Source: Dermacentor variabilis (taxonomy: Eukaryota; Arthropoda; Arachnida; Ixodida; Ixodidae). From it: 64,000 nucleotides of DNA. Shown piece by piece: positions 37,340-50,470 of the stretch (position 1 is the stretch's first letter; the number at the start of each line of letters is the position of its first letter). The notes under the pieces are model-generated. The model saw only the letters and a list, made by a program, of their open reading frames with translations. It was not told the origin of the DNA and searched no databases. The position numbers were made by a program, and so were the translations under genes. Where the stretch lies: NCBI RefSeq assembly GCF_050947875.1, contig NC_134574.1, forward strand, positions 150,643,934-150,707,933, in the 5' to 3' direction.

Positions 37340-40040
37340 GATGATGATGAAATAAAAGAAAATGAAATAAAACACGTCTTCATTTCAGGAAACAGATAAA
37401 CAACGACAGTAGATAAATCTGGAAAAAGTTTTATGGAGATCGTAAATTACCATTCTTATTTATTTCGATAGCGAAAACTCGTGCTTTTGGCGTTTAGCGA
37501 TTTTTCCGATCCTTGCGCCAAATTCGCAAATAACCGGAAATAAGATAGAATAAGTGCACTTAGCGGCGCACTTAGCATGTCGAGAAGTATGCAAAGAAAA
37601 AAAAATTGGGAGAAACCAGCCGTAATACAGACACAGAATTAAAAAAAGGTAATCAAAGGCCCAACTTTAGCCTCTTAAGAAAACGCGAATTTGGATTTAG
37701 TTTTTCGGTTTTTTGCGTTACGGTCTTGCGCAGACAATTAGGTTTATTTTATCTTTATTAAAATGTCATCCAAGATAGGTACAAAAATATTATCAAAGCA
37801 TACAAAACTTAATTTTTCTACACACTCTCAAATTCAGAACTTTGTGTGATCGCGTAAAAAACATTTTGCGCCTTGTCTAAGTGTGAATTTTTTCATGATA
37901 TAACAAAGGCAAGCGCTGAAAAAAATTTGGTCGGTTCTAATGACTGGCTGGATTTTCGTACGCCATATATAAGTTTCGTTGAAATAAATCATCACATCCA
38001 CTCCTGAGTGTGCTTCGAACAAACCCACATTACACACCACTCTCAAAGTTATCCGTAATTTGTGAACAGAAGATTACAAAACTTACGCAACCCATTTAGT
38101 GACACCACGTATGACCATAAACTAATACATCTGTCCACTTTAGGCAGTGTATTCGATAAAATTTACCCAAATGCACCAGGCGTTCCTGGAATATAGCTGC
38201 AGAGAATGAACTTGGGGCTTCAATATTCTCCACAAGCTACATATAAACATTCGGATGCCTGAGATCAAAACTTGCGAAAGTCAGCAGACTAACATTTTAG
38301 CTTACATTTAACAAGATTTCTCTATCTTAAGAGTGTGGCTACCCTTGGGGAGCCTGCCGGCGTTTCACGTGAACCTGAATTAAAAAATGAGAAATTCACG
38401 CTTTTCTTGAAGCTGCTTTGTACGGCAGGAGGAAGTTTCGTTCAGCACTGTCCTTGTTAATTATTTCTCTACACTACTTGCATTAAGGGCATAGAATGCG
38501 GCGTCAACCCCTCAGTAACTCCTCAATGGGAAGTAGTCACAGTGCAAGCGTTGGTGTTCAATGTATCATAATCTTAAAAATCGCTTTGCACTGCCTGATT
38601 AGCTTATGCAATCTTAGGGTTCTAGAGCATCGCGCTTATAATGCGAAAACGTGCGAACTTTCCCCACCCGCGACAAGTTGTTCTTTTTTCATCCACTTTC
38701 ATTGCGCATTAAGTTATCATTTCTTTAATTCAATCATTATGTACAAGTAATTTACCCTCTGTTCTCCTTGGTGTCTTTGTTGGCTTCTCGTGATATGGTT
38801 AGTGTTATTTGTCACTCGCAGACCACATTTCCACAAGAGACGTAAGTAAACGTTTACTTCCAAAGAAAAAAAAAGCATTATTTCCTAAAACGTCCCCTGC
38901 TAGCGCGGTCATGCGATGAACGAGTTCGCTATGGACGCCAGCATAGTAAAACGAGCGCACGGACAACAAACTGAGCCTATACAAGCCACGGAATACCAGA
39001 GCGGAAAATTGGGAGAACTCACGCTACTGGGCACCACGCAAGCTATTCTTTCCCCTGCTTTTCCTCTCCTCAATCGTAGGCATGCCACAGCAAACATGAG
39101 AGGGCAGACAAAGTTGATCCCAGTGTACAAACAGCGCCGCCTACGCCAACACCCAAACTCCCTCTCGAAGCTCCCACTAGGTAAGCAGTACACTACGCCA
39201 GTTCATTTCCATTAAAGAACCGACACACCCGAAGACTCAACAGTAATATCACATGGCCAAAAAAAGAACGAGAGCAAATTAGTAAGGAAGCGTAGATGCC
39301 CTTCTGCTCCACTTCGAAACCGAAACCAAAGTGTAGCTCTTGTTGGGAGCAAACAACTTTTGGTCGGGTCGAAGCGGTCCTGTTTGCGGTTTCACCGCCA
39401 CAGCAAAAACAAGCTTCCCAGCGCACGTCAGTGCTCACCTGACAAGCAGCGACACAACAGAGGCAAGCCAGCATGGAGTGCCACTCGGTGTGCAGTGTGT
39501 TTTTTCACAATGTTAATGCTATAGGACGGAGGCACACGCCACAGTAAAGTGCATTGCCGTGTATTTTTAAAGCCCCGTCGTCGGCTGGTTGGCGCAGTGA
39601 GCTGTTGTTTGCAGCGTGAATGGTTGCTGCCGTAATCCACGCATGCAAATGACAGATGAATATTGTAGGCTGGAACATGAAATAGATATATGTGGCCGGT
39701 GTAGGCAAGATAAAACGTTCTTTTTTCCCTACTTCGAGATATAAAATCAACCCTTTCTAGTAGAAAAAATTATAAACAAATATATTACTAGTTCAATTTA
39801 GGCTTGTTTTATTTGAGCGAGCAGCTCATTTCACGAAGTGATTTGACTTGGCCTTATTTAGCCCTGTGTGAGAAAGTAGCACCTACTGAGTAAAAGATTT
39901 TGCCATGAGAGGAAAAGGAACTTTCCAATGTAAACAACTACTAATGAATTTCGTTATAAACAAAATAAGTTTTAAGGAACTACCGTTAGCTCTTCAACTC
40001 GACCTCGTTGAGTGCTAATCGAGTTTACAATTACGTCCCT
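37340..40040. other. No gene recognised
   Basis: A/T-rich to 38.9 kb. 38916-39215 is more balanced in composition and open on both strands, but without motifs. Confidence 0.45.
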
Positions 40041-40044
40041 GCCG

Positions 40045-40195
40045 AAAAAAAATATGTAACAGCGAAGTAGAATACACTTGCTTACTGTAACATTAGCTCT
40101 TTCTTTGTCTGGCTGAGCTCTGCGCCGCCAAGTGGCTGCACCGTGCAGGCCACTCGCGTTTGCGCCTCCGCCCATCCGGCAGAACACCCAGTCCG
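40045..40195 (+). mobile_element. Degraded fragment related to the TTAA transposon at 9341-10818
   Basis: AGTAGAATACACTTGCTTACTG, the CCAAGTGGCTGCACCGTGCA word and CCACTCGCGTTTGC correspond in order to 9950-10040 of the transposon (AAGAATACACTTCGTTGCTG, CCAGGTGGCTGCACCGTGCA, CCATTCACATTTGC). No terminal repeats remain. Confidence 0.65.
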
Positions 40196-42986
40196 CCTGA
40201 GTTTAACGGAATGCCGGACATGCTAAAACTCTCCAATGTTCAACGCATTACCATAGACAGTCATCGTGAGATGGGTTCTATCGGATTTTGTAATTTGTTT
40301 TGACAACCGCTTGTCTCTCTCTCCCTCTCTCTCTCTGGTTAAAGTAAGCAGCTTTTTTTACTGAAACGTATGGACTACAAAGGTAAGAGCAGACAGACAT
40401 CGTATTAACATCTTTTATAAAGTATGTTATTATCTGTCTATTTAATATTTTATATTGTAGTTAATAGGCTTCCAAACAATCAACATGCCGAATTGAACGA
40501 AAAATTAAATGTGTTTGACTGCCAGACAGACATGCAAGATACCCCCGGTGTAGAATGAGAAACTTGACATATATATATAGGGTGTTTAAAATTAAGCTTT
40601 ATGGTTTTCTTAAAATTAGGCACTGAGAGGCACGCGAAGACCACCTGTGCAAATAAGTTATGTGGCCAGGGAGACGCAAAGTGAAATGATAGTTATCACT
40701 GTCTGCTATATAACTGTCTCTCTGATATATAACTTTCTGTCTGTAAATGTCTATGAAATATAGCTTAGAAAGCGTTTCACGGATTGCAACCAGCACTCCT
40801 CATTGTAAGGCATCACAGTAAGCCAACAGAGCAAAATTATGTGGCCTACTAGCTTATGCACATGACTTCGAGCAAATCAGGGACAGAAATTTCTCATTCA
40901 CAGCTTCGCCGTTCGTAACTGCGCAGCTAGAGAGGAAAAAAAAAGACTGCTGCTTATAGTTGAATGAAGGTCAGTGGTCTTTACTCTGGGGCACTGGTAA
41001 CGGTTGTGACACCAGCCACGTATATATGCGTCCGCCACCGTCTTTCACGTGTGTTCCACATGGCTAAAAATGCTTGCCCCCCTGGCAGTGGCAAAGGCGG
41101 CGGGAGATAACGCAGTGCAGCGCCTGTGAGACGGCTCACGGTTACCTGGCAGCTTTTGGCACACGCCACGGGGAGTCTCACGTTATATATATCGTAATTA
41201 TATATGTAAATGTATCCGCACATGCGTAGGCATTGTTGTGCGAGGCGTTAGCTAAACTGGCGGAACTTATTTAGCGTAGAGTTCGCATTGCTTCAACGAG
41301 AGGAGTTACTTTGTCACTGTATTCTAAAACTCGAGTTTGTGAGTCTACGGCCAGCACTAGTTTGTACGGTTCAGACTTTTGTAAAATTTTGGCCACTGAC
41401 AGTAGCAGCACAAGCTTAGAACGTCACGCACAAGTCACGTTCTGACCACGTTTGACAGCAGTCGCAGAGCTAGGGTTGACGCGAGAAGATACCGATCCCC
41501 AGTTCCGCTCAACGAGAACCCGTTAAGAGAGCATTGTGCAACCGCAGTTGATTACCTTTGTTTCAACTCTCCACCCCAGCGGCGGAAACATTTCTTCACA
41601 GCCGAACAGTTGTCAACAGCGCACAGCTCACACGCTCAGCTAACATGACATGTGTCACGCGAGGGGGCAGGAGCAACCTATCGAAAGTGTAGGAAGGCAT
41701 TGCCGACACGACGGCACGAGGAACAGCGAACGCGCACCTCCCAGCTGCCGCTCAGACAGCGTTTTGTTCCACAAGCGTTGGAAATGGGGCAGTTGACGGA
41801 CTGACCGTTAGACCCACACGCCTAAGTGGTGGGCTGTATACGTAATAACACTTGTCCTTCGGAGCACGCACAGGTCAGTTGCTGCCTGCATCGTGTTGTG
41901 AGGTGCGTTATTCTGTCGTCAGTGTATCTTTTGCACTGATTTTGATTGTCATCGGTGGGCGGACACGACGGAAATAAAATGTACAGAGGTTGAAAACGCT
42001 GAAAATCAAATTGAGAGCCGAAGTGGCACGATATGTGTCTTTCGTGGCATACACTATAGCTGTTCGCTTCAATATGACGCGCCGCACAGTCGTTGGCACG
42101 AACGTGTCGTGTCACATGGCATGACGGACGTCATAAGCCTTCTAAAGAAATGAGCCACGCATTCAACAAACCGCCACTAACGAGGCTACGACTTCGCTTC
42201 TTTTCGTCCATTTTTGTTTCACTGGGGCGTGCGCGCTCGCGTGCGCGCCAACTCCTGGCCGACATGCACACCGTTTTGCGTGTTACGCGAGGGCCAACAA
42301 CATTTTGGCCATGGTCCACTGGTTTACGGTGCGCGGTCCGGTCACACAAGTGTCAGAGTTGATAGCTTTGACGCCGTGTCCCTCGTGCGAGCGCCGTCGC
42401 CTAATGGGATTGGCCGGCGTCATGATGTGCGTCGTTGCCTCTCTTTAGCGTCGCCTGACTGGGACGACGCCTCTTCTGTACACAACCGCGAACGGCTGGC
42501 CGCGTGGCTGTTGCCTCTGCTGTTATGTGAAACGGGGTTTGTTTGTTCTGCTTTCTGATTCGGTGCGTCCGGTGTTTGCAGGTCCGGTGTTTGCAGGGGG
42601 TAGGGCCACTGTCGCAGATGTCCGGTGGCTGCCCGCAACGGTGTGGGTATACCGCAGTTCCTGTTTTAGTCTGAATAGCAGACGGAAGAGATTTTCGCAA
42701 GTTTCCTGGCACACTTTTCACCAAGCTACTGTGCACTAAAAAAAAAAAGACGAATTCAGTGATGAATAAGCGGTAAATGCGAGAGAAACGCATTAGCATT
42801 ACGTCTTACTTCTTTGATGTGCCGGATCCATGAGTAAAACCACGTTCGTCACCTTGTATAGTATTTTCCTGGAGTTCGTTCGACACACGTCCTACCTTTT
42901 CTAGGAGGGAAGTGCAACTGACGGGGGTCCGATGCAGACCATACATAGTCATATATATACAGTAGCTTGAGCGAAACGTTAAAAAT
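40196..42986. other. No gene recognised
   Basis: Contains a short CT-rich tract (40314-40336), an AGGGTGTTTAAAATTAAGC word at 40580 that resembles the end of an arthropod MITE, and a 15-bp tandem duplication GTCCGGTGTTTGCAG at 42567-42596. 42200-42500 is GC-rich. Confidence 0.45.
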
Positions 42987-43350
42987 ATTGAAATGCCACG
43001 TAGCTGGACCGAACCAAGATAATGTTGTTTGCCGTCGCTTGGAGATGCTCAGACTATTACTTTTGTTTGCATTCCGCCTAATGAATTAGTCGTGACTAAT
43101 TAATCAGATTCTTAATTATTATGGTTAGATGAAAAGTCTCACTGAGAAAATTGTACTGCAACATGAAAAACTCCCGATACAGCTTTCTGTTGCTCAATAC
43201 GTGCTATAGCACGTATTCAGCAACAGAAATAGCACGCATTTATGCATACATAAATGTGCTTTCTCGAGCATGAAAGAAGCGCGCGAGTGTGCGCAAAATT
43301 TCCGCGCGACTGGCCGCTCGATGCACATTGCATGTATTCGCGGCCTTCCA
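42987..43350 (+). repeat. Dispersed repeat C, copy 2
   Basis: Direct match to 24362-24700. It contains an inverted duplication (43187-43226) that copy 1 lacks. Confidence 0.75.
43187..43226. repeat. 40-nt near-perfect palindrome
   Basis: CTGTTGCTCAATACGTGCTA is followed at once by its inverted copy, with one mismatched pair (43195/43218). Copy 1 of repeat C (around 24560-24583) has a single GTTGCTCGATACGTGCTA. Confidence 0.9.
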
Positions 43351-44354
43351 TTTCTCATACATCGAAATTATAGTCTTCATTTGTCGGAAGCATACCACAG
43401 TTGTAGCATACGCTTTGTCAACCACGCGAAATAGTCAAACCTGTGCTGCTTTTCATGCTATAAGGGGGCACTGACCCGGCCGACCCGCTCTTCGATGTGA
43501 TTATTTCTGATAAGATAGTTTGATACCCAAGCACCACAGTAGCTAGCAAGGCGCTATTGCATTCACAATATTTATCAGGAACGAGACGTTTAATTTTAAG
43601 ATTTGTTGAGAACTTACTACGGGAGTCTTTCGGGTTTCTTACGAGTTTGACGACTCAAAGCTACTTGCGATACCCTGATGAAAAAAAAAAATATCCCGCA
43701 GATCCTACGCTGTTTGAGAACGGCTGTTATGCGAAACACTTTGCTGATAACTGGCTAATGAGACTCGTTTGGGATTACGCAAAGCCTTAGCAAGTCGACT
43801 AACGTGTTTAAGTGAGACTAACAGCTGCGTGTTGCACGAGAGAATGTGTGTGATGGTAGCAGCACGACGACGGTGACGCCGACCATGTAGCACGAACGGC
43901 GTAATTTCTGTTCCGGCCGTTCGACGCGAACTTACGACATGCTGATGATTGTTGGCTTCTGCATACGTACTGCACGAACGTAAACGAGTGAAACGCGGAT
44001 TGTTACGTCATCGCCGAGTGCTTGTTATACAACCGTACGTACGTATGCTGTGTCACGTGGTGTACGTTAAAACGGCGATGGAGTTTGCACTCCGCCGATG
44101 CGATGTTAAAACTATTTCGACTTGGGCCAAACGTGAAGGGGGCACAAGGTCACACAGTTTCGCCTATAGCATTAGCTGCTACGAGAGAAGCACCGAGGAA
44201 CATGGGCCGATCTCGGAGGCAGTGCAGCCTAACACAGCGTCTCAAAACGCAAGCTGTCACGAGGTAAGAACACGATAGAATGGACGGCGACTCGCGCGTC
44301 ACACGTCTCTAAGGGCTAGTCGGCCTTGGCACGAGATGAGAACGCGAGACATCG

Positions 44355-44440
44355 AGGTCTAGCAGTTAGAGCATTTGACGGCTGTGCTCGAAGGCAGAAA
44401 GGTTCGATTGCACTGTCACTCGTGCATTTATTTTTTAGTA
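44355..44440 (+). mobile_element. tRNA-like SINE head
   Basis: TCTAGCAGTTAGAGCA (box A-like, about 44358-44373) and AGGTTCGATTGC (box B-like, 44400-44411) have the spacing of an internal RNA polymerase III promoter. The body does not fold into a clean cloverleaf as read, so a tRNA-derived SINE head is more likely than a tRNA gene. No tail or target duplication was found. Confidence 0.5.
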
Positions 44441-45551
44441 CCGAGATCCGTAGAGTGGCGACACGAGAAATACCCCCCTACCAACCTACCGCAATGCGCC
44501 GGGAAGGAGGCAAAGAATGTTTCGCATGAAAGCAGTGCCCAGTCTTTTCGCCAACCCAACAGCGGCGTAGCCACTCAGCAGAATAACAAAGTACAGTCCA
44601 TGCGAGGACAAGGTACGCATCGCAATATGCCGCCGAAGCGAACGCTGCCGCTGGGCACGTGATTCGACGGACGTAAGCGTTGCGGAAATTATCAGGGGAG
44701 AAGTGCACGGCGGTGTCCCTAACAGCGTCCAGGAATATTCCCCCCTTTTCCGACCCGCGTCCATGTCACCAGCAATCACTGCCGCTTGTGTTGTTGCCTC
44801 CGTATTGTTCGTCCTCCGGTCTAACGGCCGCGTGTCCATTCAGCGACCTCCCCGCTCACCCTGCAGTGTTTACGAGTGGGATGGTTTGTGTGCTTCATGT
44901 TTTGTTTTGCGCGCATAGTAAAGCTCAAGCTCTGTGGTTCCGCGGGCCCAACTGCCCTGGTTTCAAACTGTTACCTTAATTCGAGGAACACACTTTGCAT
45001 TGTAGGCTGCTGAGTACGTTAGTTTCGGTCGATTTGCGCCCCCATTTTCAACGCGGTGTGTGTGCGTGGTGGTGAGGGGCGGGGGCTACTTCAAATATTT
45101 TATCAGCATTGGAAGCCGAACGTGGGCACGAGTTCGCGTGCCGATGTATCCCTTCAACACTTCCCTTTATCATAGCTTCCCCGAACCTTTATCGGTGGGT
45201 TCGTATCACCAGAAAACGCCTAGAATTATGTCTTCATCTGATACGCTATAATTTTTTACAGCCTCAACATCTCCGGGTTGAGAGCAGAAGTAAAAGCGAG
45301 AGTGCGACAAAGTTTTGTCAGGATCCTAGCTGTATGTTTTCCCAACCAGAAATGTACGAATAAAGTTGTACTTTCTCTAGTTGTTTAGAGAAATCGGGTA
45401 GGGTAGAAGTTGGCCGATAATTGGACAAACAGTTCTTGTCGCCTTTCCATTATACTACTATTACTTTTGGGCATTGCATTTTGCGAGGAAAGAAAACTTC
45501 ATGACAGACAGGCGTTAAATGTGTGCATCAGGCCGTGCGGAATTGTGTGAC
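44441..45551. other. No gene recognised
   Basis: Several overlapping small frames but no motif. Confidence 0.5.
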
Positions 45552-45565
45552 TTAAAAATGGTTAA

Positions 45566-45810
45566 AATTAAAGAAAAATTAAATTATGGGGTTTTACGTG
45601 CCAAAACCATTTTCTGATTATGAGACACGCCGTAGTGCAGGACTCTGGAAATTTCGACCACCTGGGGATTTTTAACGTGCACCTAAATCTAAGCACACGG
45701 GTGTTTTCGCATTTCGCCTCCATCGAAATGCGGCCGCCATGGCCAGGATTCGATCCCGCGACCTCGTGCTCAGTAGCCCAACACCATAGCCACTGAGCAA
45801 CCACGGCGGG
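45566..45810 (-). mobile_element. Full-length tRNA-derived SINE (Ruka-like)
   Basis: Seen on the minus strand: head CCCGCCGTGGTTGCTCAGTG with box A near 45803-45787, box B GGTCGCGGGATCGAATCC (45763-45746), body, then ACGTAAAACCCCATAATTTA and an A/T-rich tail. Flanks TTAAAAATGGTTAA (45552-45565) and TTAAAAATGTTTAA (45811-45824) are a 14-bp target duplication with one mismatch. Known: SINEs of this type (Ruka) are abundant in ixodid ticks and rely on LINE machinery. It is the best taxonomic marker in the window. Confidence 0.93.
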
Positions 45811-45824
45811 TTAAAAATGTTTAA

Positions 45825-46490
45825 GTCGTTGTGTCTGGATGCCTCATACTTCCACCAATTTACTGTTGTGCAACATGGTAAATCAAGAAACCAGCTCACT
45901 GCGTGTTCCGGGTATAAGAAAATTGTGTCCGCGTTTTAAAGTGTAATAAATGTAGTGCAACATTTAACTGACGAAACACAGGTAGAACGAAATGAATCAT
46001 TAAATGCATTCGTGAGGTCAGAACCTTTATTTTCTGCCACATTCATAATAATATTATTGATTCCGTCTCTTGTCCAGTTATTGTGTTTACTTCCTTTCGT
46101 ACGACTTCAGGTTGGCCTTCGCATGATCCGCAGGCATGAGAGCAATAGCCCTTCCTTGCTGCTCGGATGTCTTTAGTAACTTCATTTATATATACCGTGT
46201 AGGATTTGAGTGTGTCAAGAGATTTAGTTTGAATAAATGCTTCGGAAACCTGGTCACATTCATATTTTCTTATATGTTTGAGAAGTTCATGCTTTGTCCA
46301 CGGCTTGCGAGATTTGTGCGAAATTTTAAACGTTTTCCTAACTCACATGGTAGGGTAAGGGGAGTCATGTTTATTTAGGACATCAGTCCAATTAACGTCA
46401 GCTATTACCGTGAGCTCTTAACGTGATTATCTCTCGTCTCTGCTTGCTTCACACCTCTTATTACCATCCGCACTCCAGGCATTCCCTGTT
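45825..46490. other. No gene recognised
   Basis: A/T-rich. Frames at 45955-46176 and 46136-46378 are Leu/Phe-rich without motifs. Confidence 0.5.
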
Positions 46491-46499
46491 AAATCCACT

Positions 46500-46872
46500 C
46501 TAAAGCACATCCTCTCGCTTAAGCCACGGTCATCCCATAGCAAAGATTAACACCCGATCATCTGCCATGAACACTTCATTCTCCCCCGACGCTATAACCC
46601 ATTGGAACCATCTCCCAGAAGATATCGTATCATGCACTGACCGCAAAACGTTCCGCGAAATCTTAAATAACAACAGTGCTTAATTACTGATCCCATCTAC
46701 CCTTACTCTAACACGATGTTCCCCCTTTTTTTCATAATTGTTCCTGGCTTGTATTTATTTATTGTTGTTTCCTTACTGTTCTGTACATTTGTTATAACAT
46801 TGTTAAAAGGATTAAAGCCCTCCCTTATGTAATGCCTCCGAGCCTTTAAGGTGAAAATAAATAAAATGAAAT
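46500..46872 (+). mobile_element. LINE 3' end (CR1/L2-like reverse-transcriptase C-terminus and 3' UTR)
   Basis: Seen: a frame ending at TAA 46681-46683 reads NTSFSPDAITHWNHLPEDIV and then TFREIL. This is the 'F-x-P-x-a-I-x-x-W-N-x-L-P ... F' block that closes reverse transcriptase ORFs of CR1/L2-type LINEs. The 3' UTR follows and ends GCCTTTAAGGTGAAAATAAA plus an A-rich end near 46872. The 5' part is missing, as expected from truncated insertion. It is a different family from the four tails carrying GGTAGCCAAC. Confidence 0.75.
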
Positions 46873-49800
46873 ATAATCGAAATAATACAATGATTGTGTC
46901 ATATCTGTGGTCAACGTCGAAGTCAAACTTGAATAGAGAAAAGAAAAATATTTCGAACTTTGGCCTCTAGGTGGCCGTTAACCACAACATAATAAAAGAG
47001 TGAAATTTTAGAGTATACGGTTTATAAACTGGCATGACGCGTGAAAGCCAAGGTCGATCCAAATAGGTCGCGAAGCTTGGGGCGAAAAGCAGTTCAGTAT
47101 AAATTGTCACCGACATCAGCAAGGGGGGTTATGGGAGCAGCGATTGAAGCGCGACTATGTTTGGAGGGAACAAACATTGGGAAAGAAAAAGCGTTTTTTA
47201 TTTCAAGCGAGACACATTTAAATTCATTCAACGAAAACAATATTCCTGGTCAGTTTTATATATTCGTGACGAGTTAAGAAAATACAAGTTTATTGTTCTC
47301 ATTATTATTAATAAATGCATTTCTTTTCAGCGCCCATCATTATAGGGGGCGTTGACGCCACTATCACTCGCAATGCAATTCACGTCTTGAAATGAGCAGA
47401 AAGGCGCACTCGTAAAGTTCACCTGATGAAAAACGCGCCCCCTCACGCGTTGTGCTTTTTTGCTTGTCGAACTTGTCTGAATTTGGTGACGCGTGTAGCT
47501 TCATCGCTTCTTAACCTGTTCAGTCAAAAGTAGTGAGTTACGACCGCCAGATAATTGTGTAGTTGTTTTCGTGCGACTGCGCTGGCCAACGAACTGTGCG
47601 TCCGACGATAGGGCCAGCACTCTACGCCTAAAGCTTTCGTCGGCCTCCAAAGAAAGTATGTTCTGTGCAGGGATGCGATTTCGACAACCGTACAACTGTC
47701 CTTTTCCTGCATCGCTTTCCGCGCTGAAAGCTCGATATGCCCATCAAGTCGAATGGCGGGGCATTTGAATATATAGCTCCAAAGGCAGGCCAAGAAAACA
47801 AATTTCGCGCCTTCGAAAACAAAATGACGTCACTTCTGCTTTTAACGGACATGGCGTCACATTATTTTTCTTCCGCCGGAAGTGTTCCCACCACATACCG
47901 ATGGCGCTAAGCCCCATGAAGCGCCGATGGACCGCCATGTTTTGAACGTATGGGCTCTTATAGAAGCTTCACTACCAGGTATATTTACTTTGTGAAAACG
48001 TCGAAAGGATTTGTCGGTACATTTCCTTATGGGCTAGGATCGGCACGCCGCTTCCTCGTTTGGCTTCACGATTCAAGCAATCATAGTTACATTCCGGGGA
48101 GCAAAAGGCCTCTTCTTTGCTACGAAACGAATTTGTGCTGAACATTATACGTGAAACTGTAGGCTAACTTCACTATATAAAAAGAACAAGGTCACCATAT
48201 TTGGTCCTACCAGACCTGAAATGTAAATGAAAGCGATTGATTGTTTGCCGCAGCTCTGTGAAAAAAGAAAGTAATGCGACTCTGATACATGAACTAGGTG
48301 ATGCATGGTACAAGTCACTCAAAAAAGTATATAATGCAAGAAAATTATGCAGCGATAACAGCCTGGCTTTGTCTCGCGAAGCGGTCAGTCTCGAAAGATC
48401 CTTTTCACTGTGAATGGCGATGGCATGGTGCCCCTTCCTTTTGCAAGCAACAATGGGCCCATTCCTATGTCAGGCGAAATGTAGTCATTTTCTGCAGCCC
48501 ATTACCGAGCACGGCGCATAAGCTTCTTGTTTTGCCTTGTCATGTTCACCGCTATCCACACACGTGCTTTTGCCGCCACTAACGTCTTCTGCCTTCGAGC
48601 CACACATCGCGAGGAGACTGGCGAGCAATGCCAGGGTTGTGATCCCAGGTTCCGTTCCTGGTTTTGCAGGGAGTCTGTGTAGTGTGTCGACATCATCAAC
48701 ATTGATTTGAGGAAAGGTAATAGACCTCGCTTCGTCGTTTAGCCTAAACAGCATATCGTCATTCGTGGACATTGGGATACCCTGTCCTTCAGTATTGCGC
48801 TTCCTGTTGCGTGACTCAAGGTCACTTAAGGTTTCGTTTAGAAGTAAAACATCACGCCAGTCGCCGTTTTTCCGTTCAAGGCTTAAACGCGCTTTTCTTT
48901 AAGCTGTCAATTTTCTTCTCGCGCACCACTTGTTCCCTGAAAAATTCATCATGTGTCTCGGACATGAGTTTTATAGAGGCTTTCACTGGCTATATTTGAG
49001 CAGCTAAGCCTGCGCTACCACCAAGCTTTCTGGCTAGTTCTGCCAGGCTAGCGACAAGCTGTAATTCCATTTTATGCTATTCATCCACCTCAGTTCTAGA
49101 GTCAGGGCAAAAAATGCATCGGCACGCCTTACGTTTAGCCTGGCTTCGACTTTAACTCTTGAATGCAGGTTCAGACCAGCCCGAACAACTGCTCAATATG
49201 TTAGGCACACTCACATTCGGTGCGAAGCAGGAGGCGGCCGTTAGACGTTGAGGCGCGTTGGAGGTATAGCAGACGTTGTCGGTAGGCATGGAAGCAATAC
49301 AGCAGGCATACGTGCAAAGAAACCGCAACAGGTAACACAGTGACAAGATTGGAAACGACAGCGCGATGTAAATACGGCAGTGTCTGTGGCACGTGCGACA
49401 GAAAATGCGAAATGGCAAAGCTGGGAAGCGAACACAGATAACTTCAGGGGAGGCGTCGTTTCAACACAACCGCTGTTGGCAATGCGTGCCAGAGAGGCAC
49501 CCGGAACATATGAGCAAACGGTTCGCTTGCAGTGTGACGTCAGACGGCAGACGTCAGCTGCTAGCCCGGAAATATGTGGAAGCCAGAAAAACGTTGGACA
49601 TTGGACGGGATGTAGAAACGTCTCAGGTATAGTAGACCAGGCCGGTCATGTATACAGCCTAAAGCACAGATCTGGGTAGCGACGACAGATCAAATCGAAC
49701 GGCGCTCTTTTTTTCTGTTGTTCTTCAGGCGCGAAACGCCCTTCTCATTGCTTCGTTCAAGCATTGTTTGCGAAATCATTATCAAAGGCTTTTGGAGTGT

Positions 49801-50110
49801 GTCGGCCACTTGTCACCCATTGATCGAAGTGAGCATCCCGCACCGCTCTGAGACTGCAGTGACACGTGGCACCCGTACGTTGCCCGCCTCGCAACAGACG
49901 GATCCACACGGAAATGGAGTGGCGGCTTTGTGACCTACCCGACTGACTTTTGCTCGCACGAGTCGACAACGTTCGCGATTCGAGTGCCCTTTATTTCCTC
50001 GGCTTCCGATACGAACAAATTGTCGGGGTGGCGCCCGTAACAGTAGCGCAGGGGTGGGGCGGGCGGGGGACCAAGCTGCAAAGGCAGTTTCCTGCAAAGA
50101 TCCGTAGTCA
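46873..50110. other. No gene recognised
   Basis: Frames exist (for example 47524-47793 minus, 49380-49679 plus) without motifs. Near 50028 the word TGGCGCCCGTAACAG resembles a tRNA-Lys primer-binding site, but no matching LTR structure could be built around it. Confidence 0.4.
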
Positions 50111-50470
50111 CCCTCTCCCTGTCAGCGTTATTGTGTTCTGATCGGGCAGGGCTATCCCAGCGTAGCGTGTGATCGGGGTGGACGCCACACGCCCGCTACT
50201 CGTTTGTAGCGCGCTCTGGCGACCGACGTCCGCGATCGGTGTCTGAAAGATGGAGTTGGCGTTCCGGCGGGTTATTGTTAAAATGAGGAGTGTGTGGATG
50301 TCAGTGACTCGTTCCTCCTCCATCGAGCCTGTGAGGAAAAGAGGAAACATGACGGCACTGGCTGGCTGTTGAACAACTGCGGGAATCGAGAATTCCCCCC
50401 AAAAAAGTATAAAAGAGGGCAATAACCGGAATAAATGCTGCCCGCCCACCGTGGTGGCATTGCGAGTGAT
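50110..50470 (+). mobile_element. Possible solo LTR or promoter
   Basis: TATAAAAG (50408-50415) followed 14 nt later by AATAAA (50430-50435) in a GC-richer block. TATA and polyadenylation signals this close together are typical of retroviral-type LTRs. No second copy, TG...CA borders or target duplication were confirmed, so it could equally be an ordinary promoter. Confidence 0.3.

Noticed and set aside
44355..44440. tRNA gene
   Set aside because: Box A/B-like words are present but the arms do not pair convincingly; a tRNA-derived SINE head fits better.
50020..50060. tRNA-Lys-like primer-binding site of an LTR element
   Set aside because: TGGCGCCCGTAACAG resembles one, but no LTR end abuts it and no second LTR or pol/gag frame is visible.
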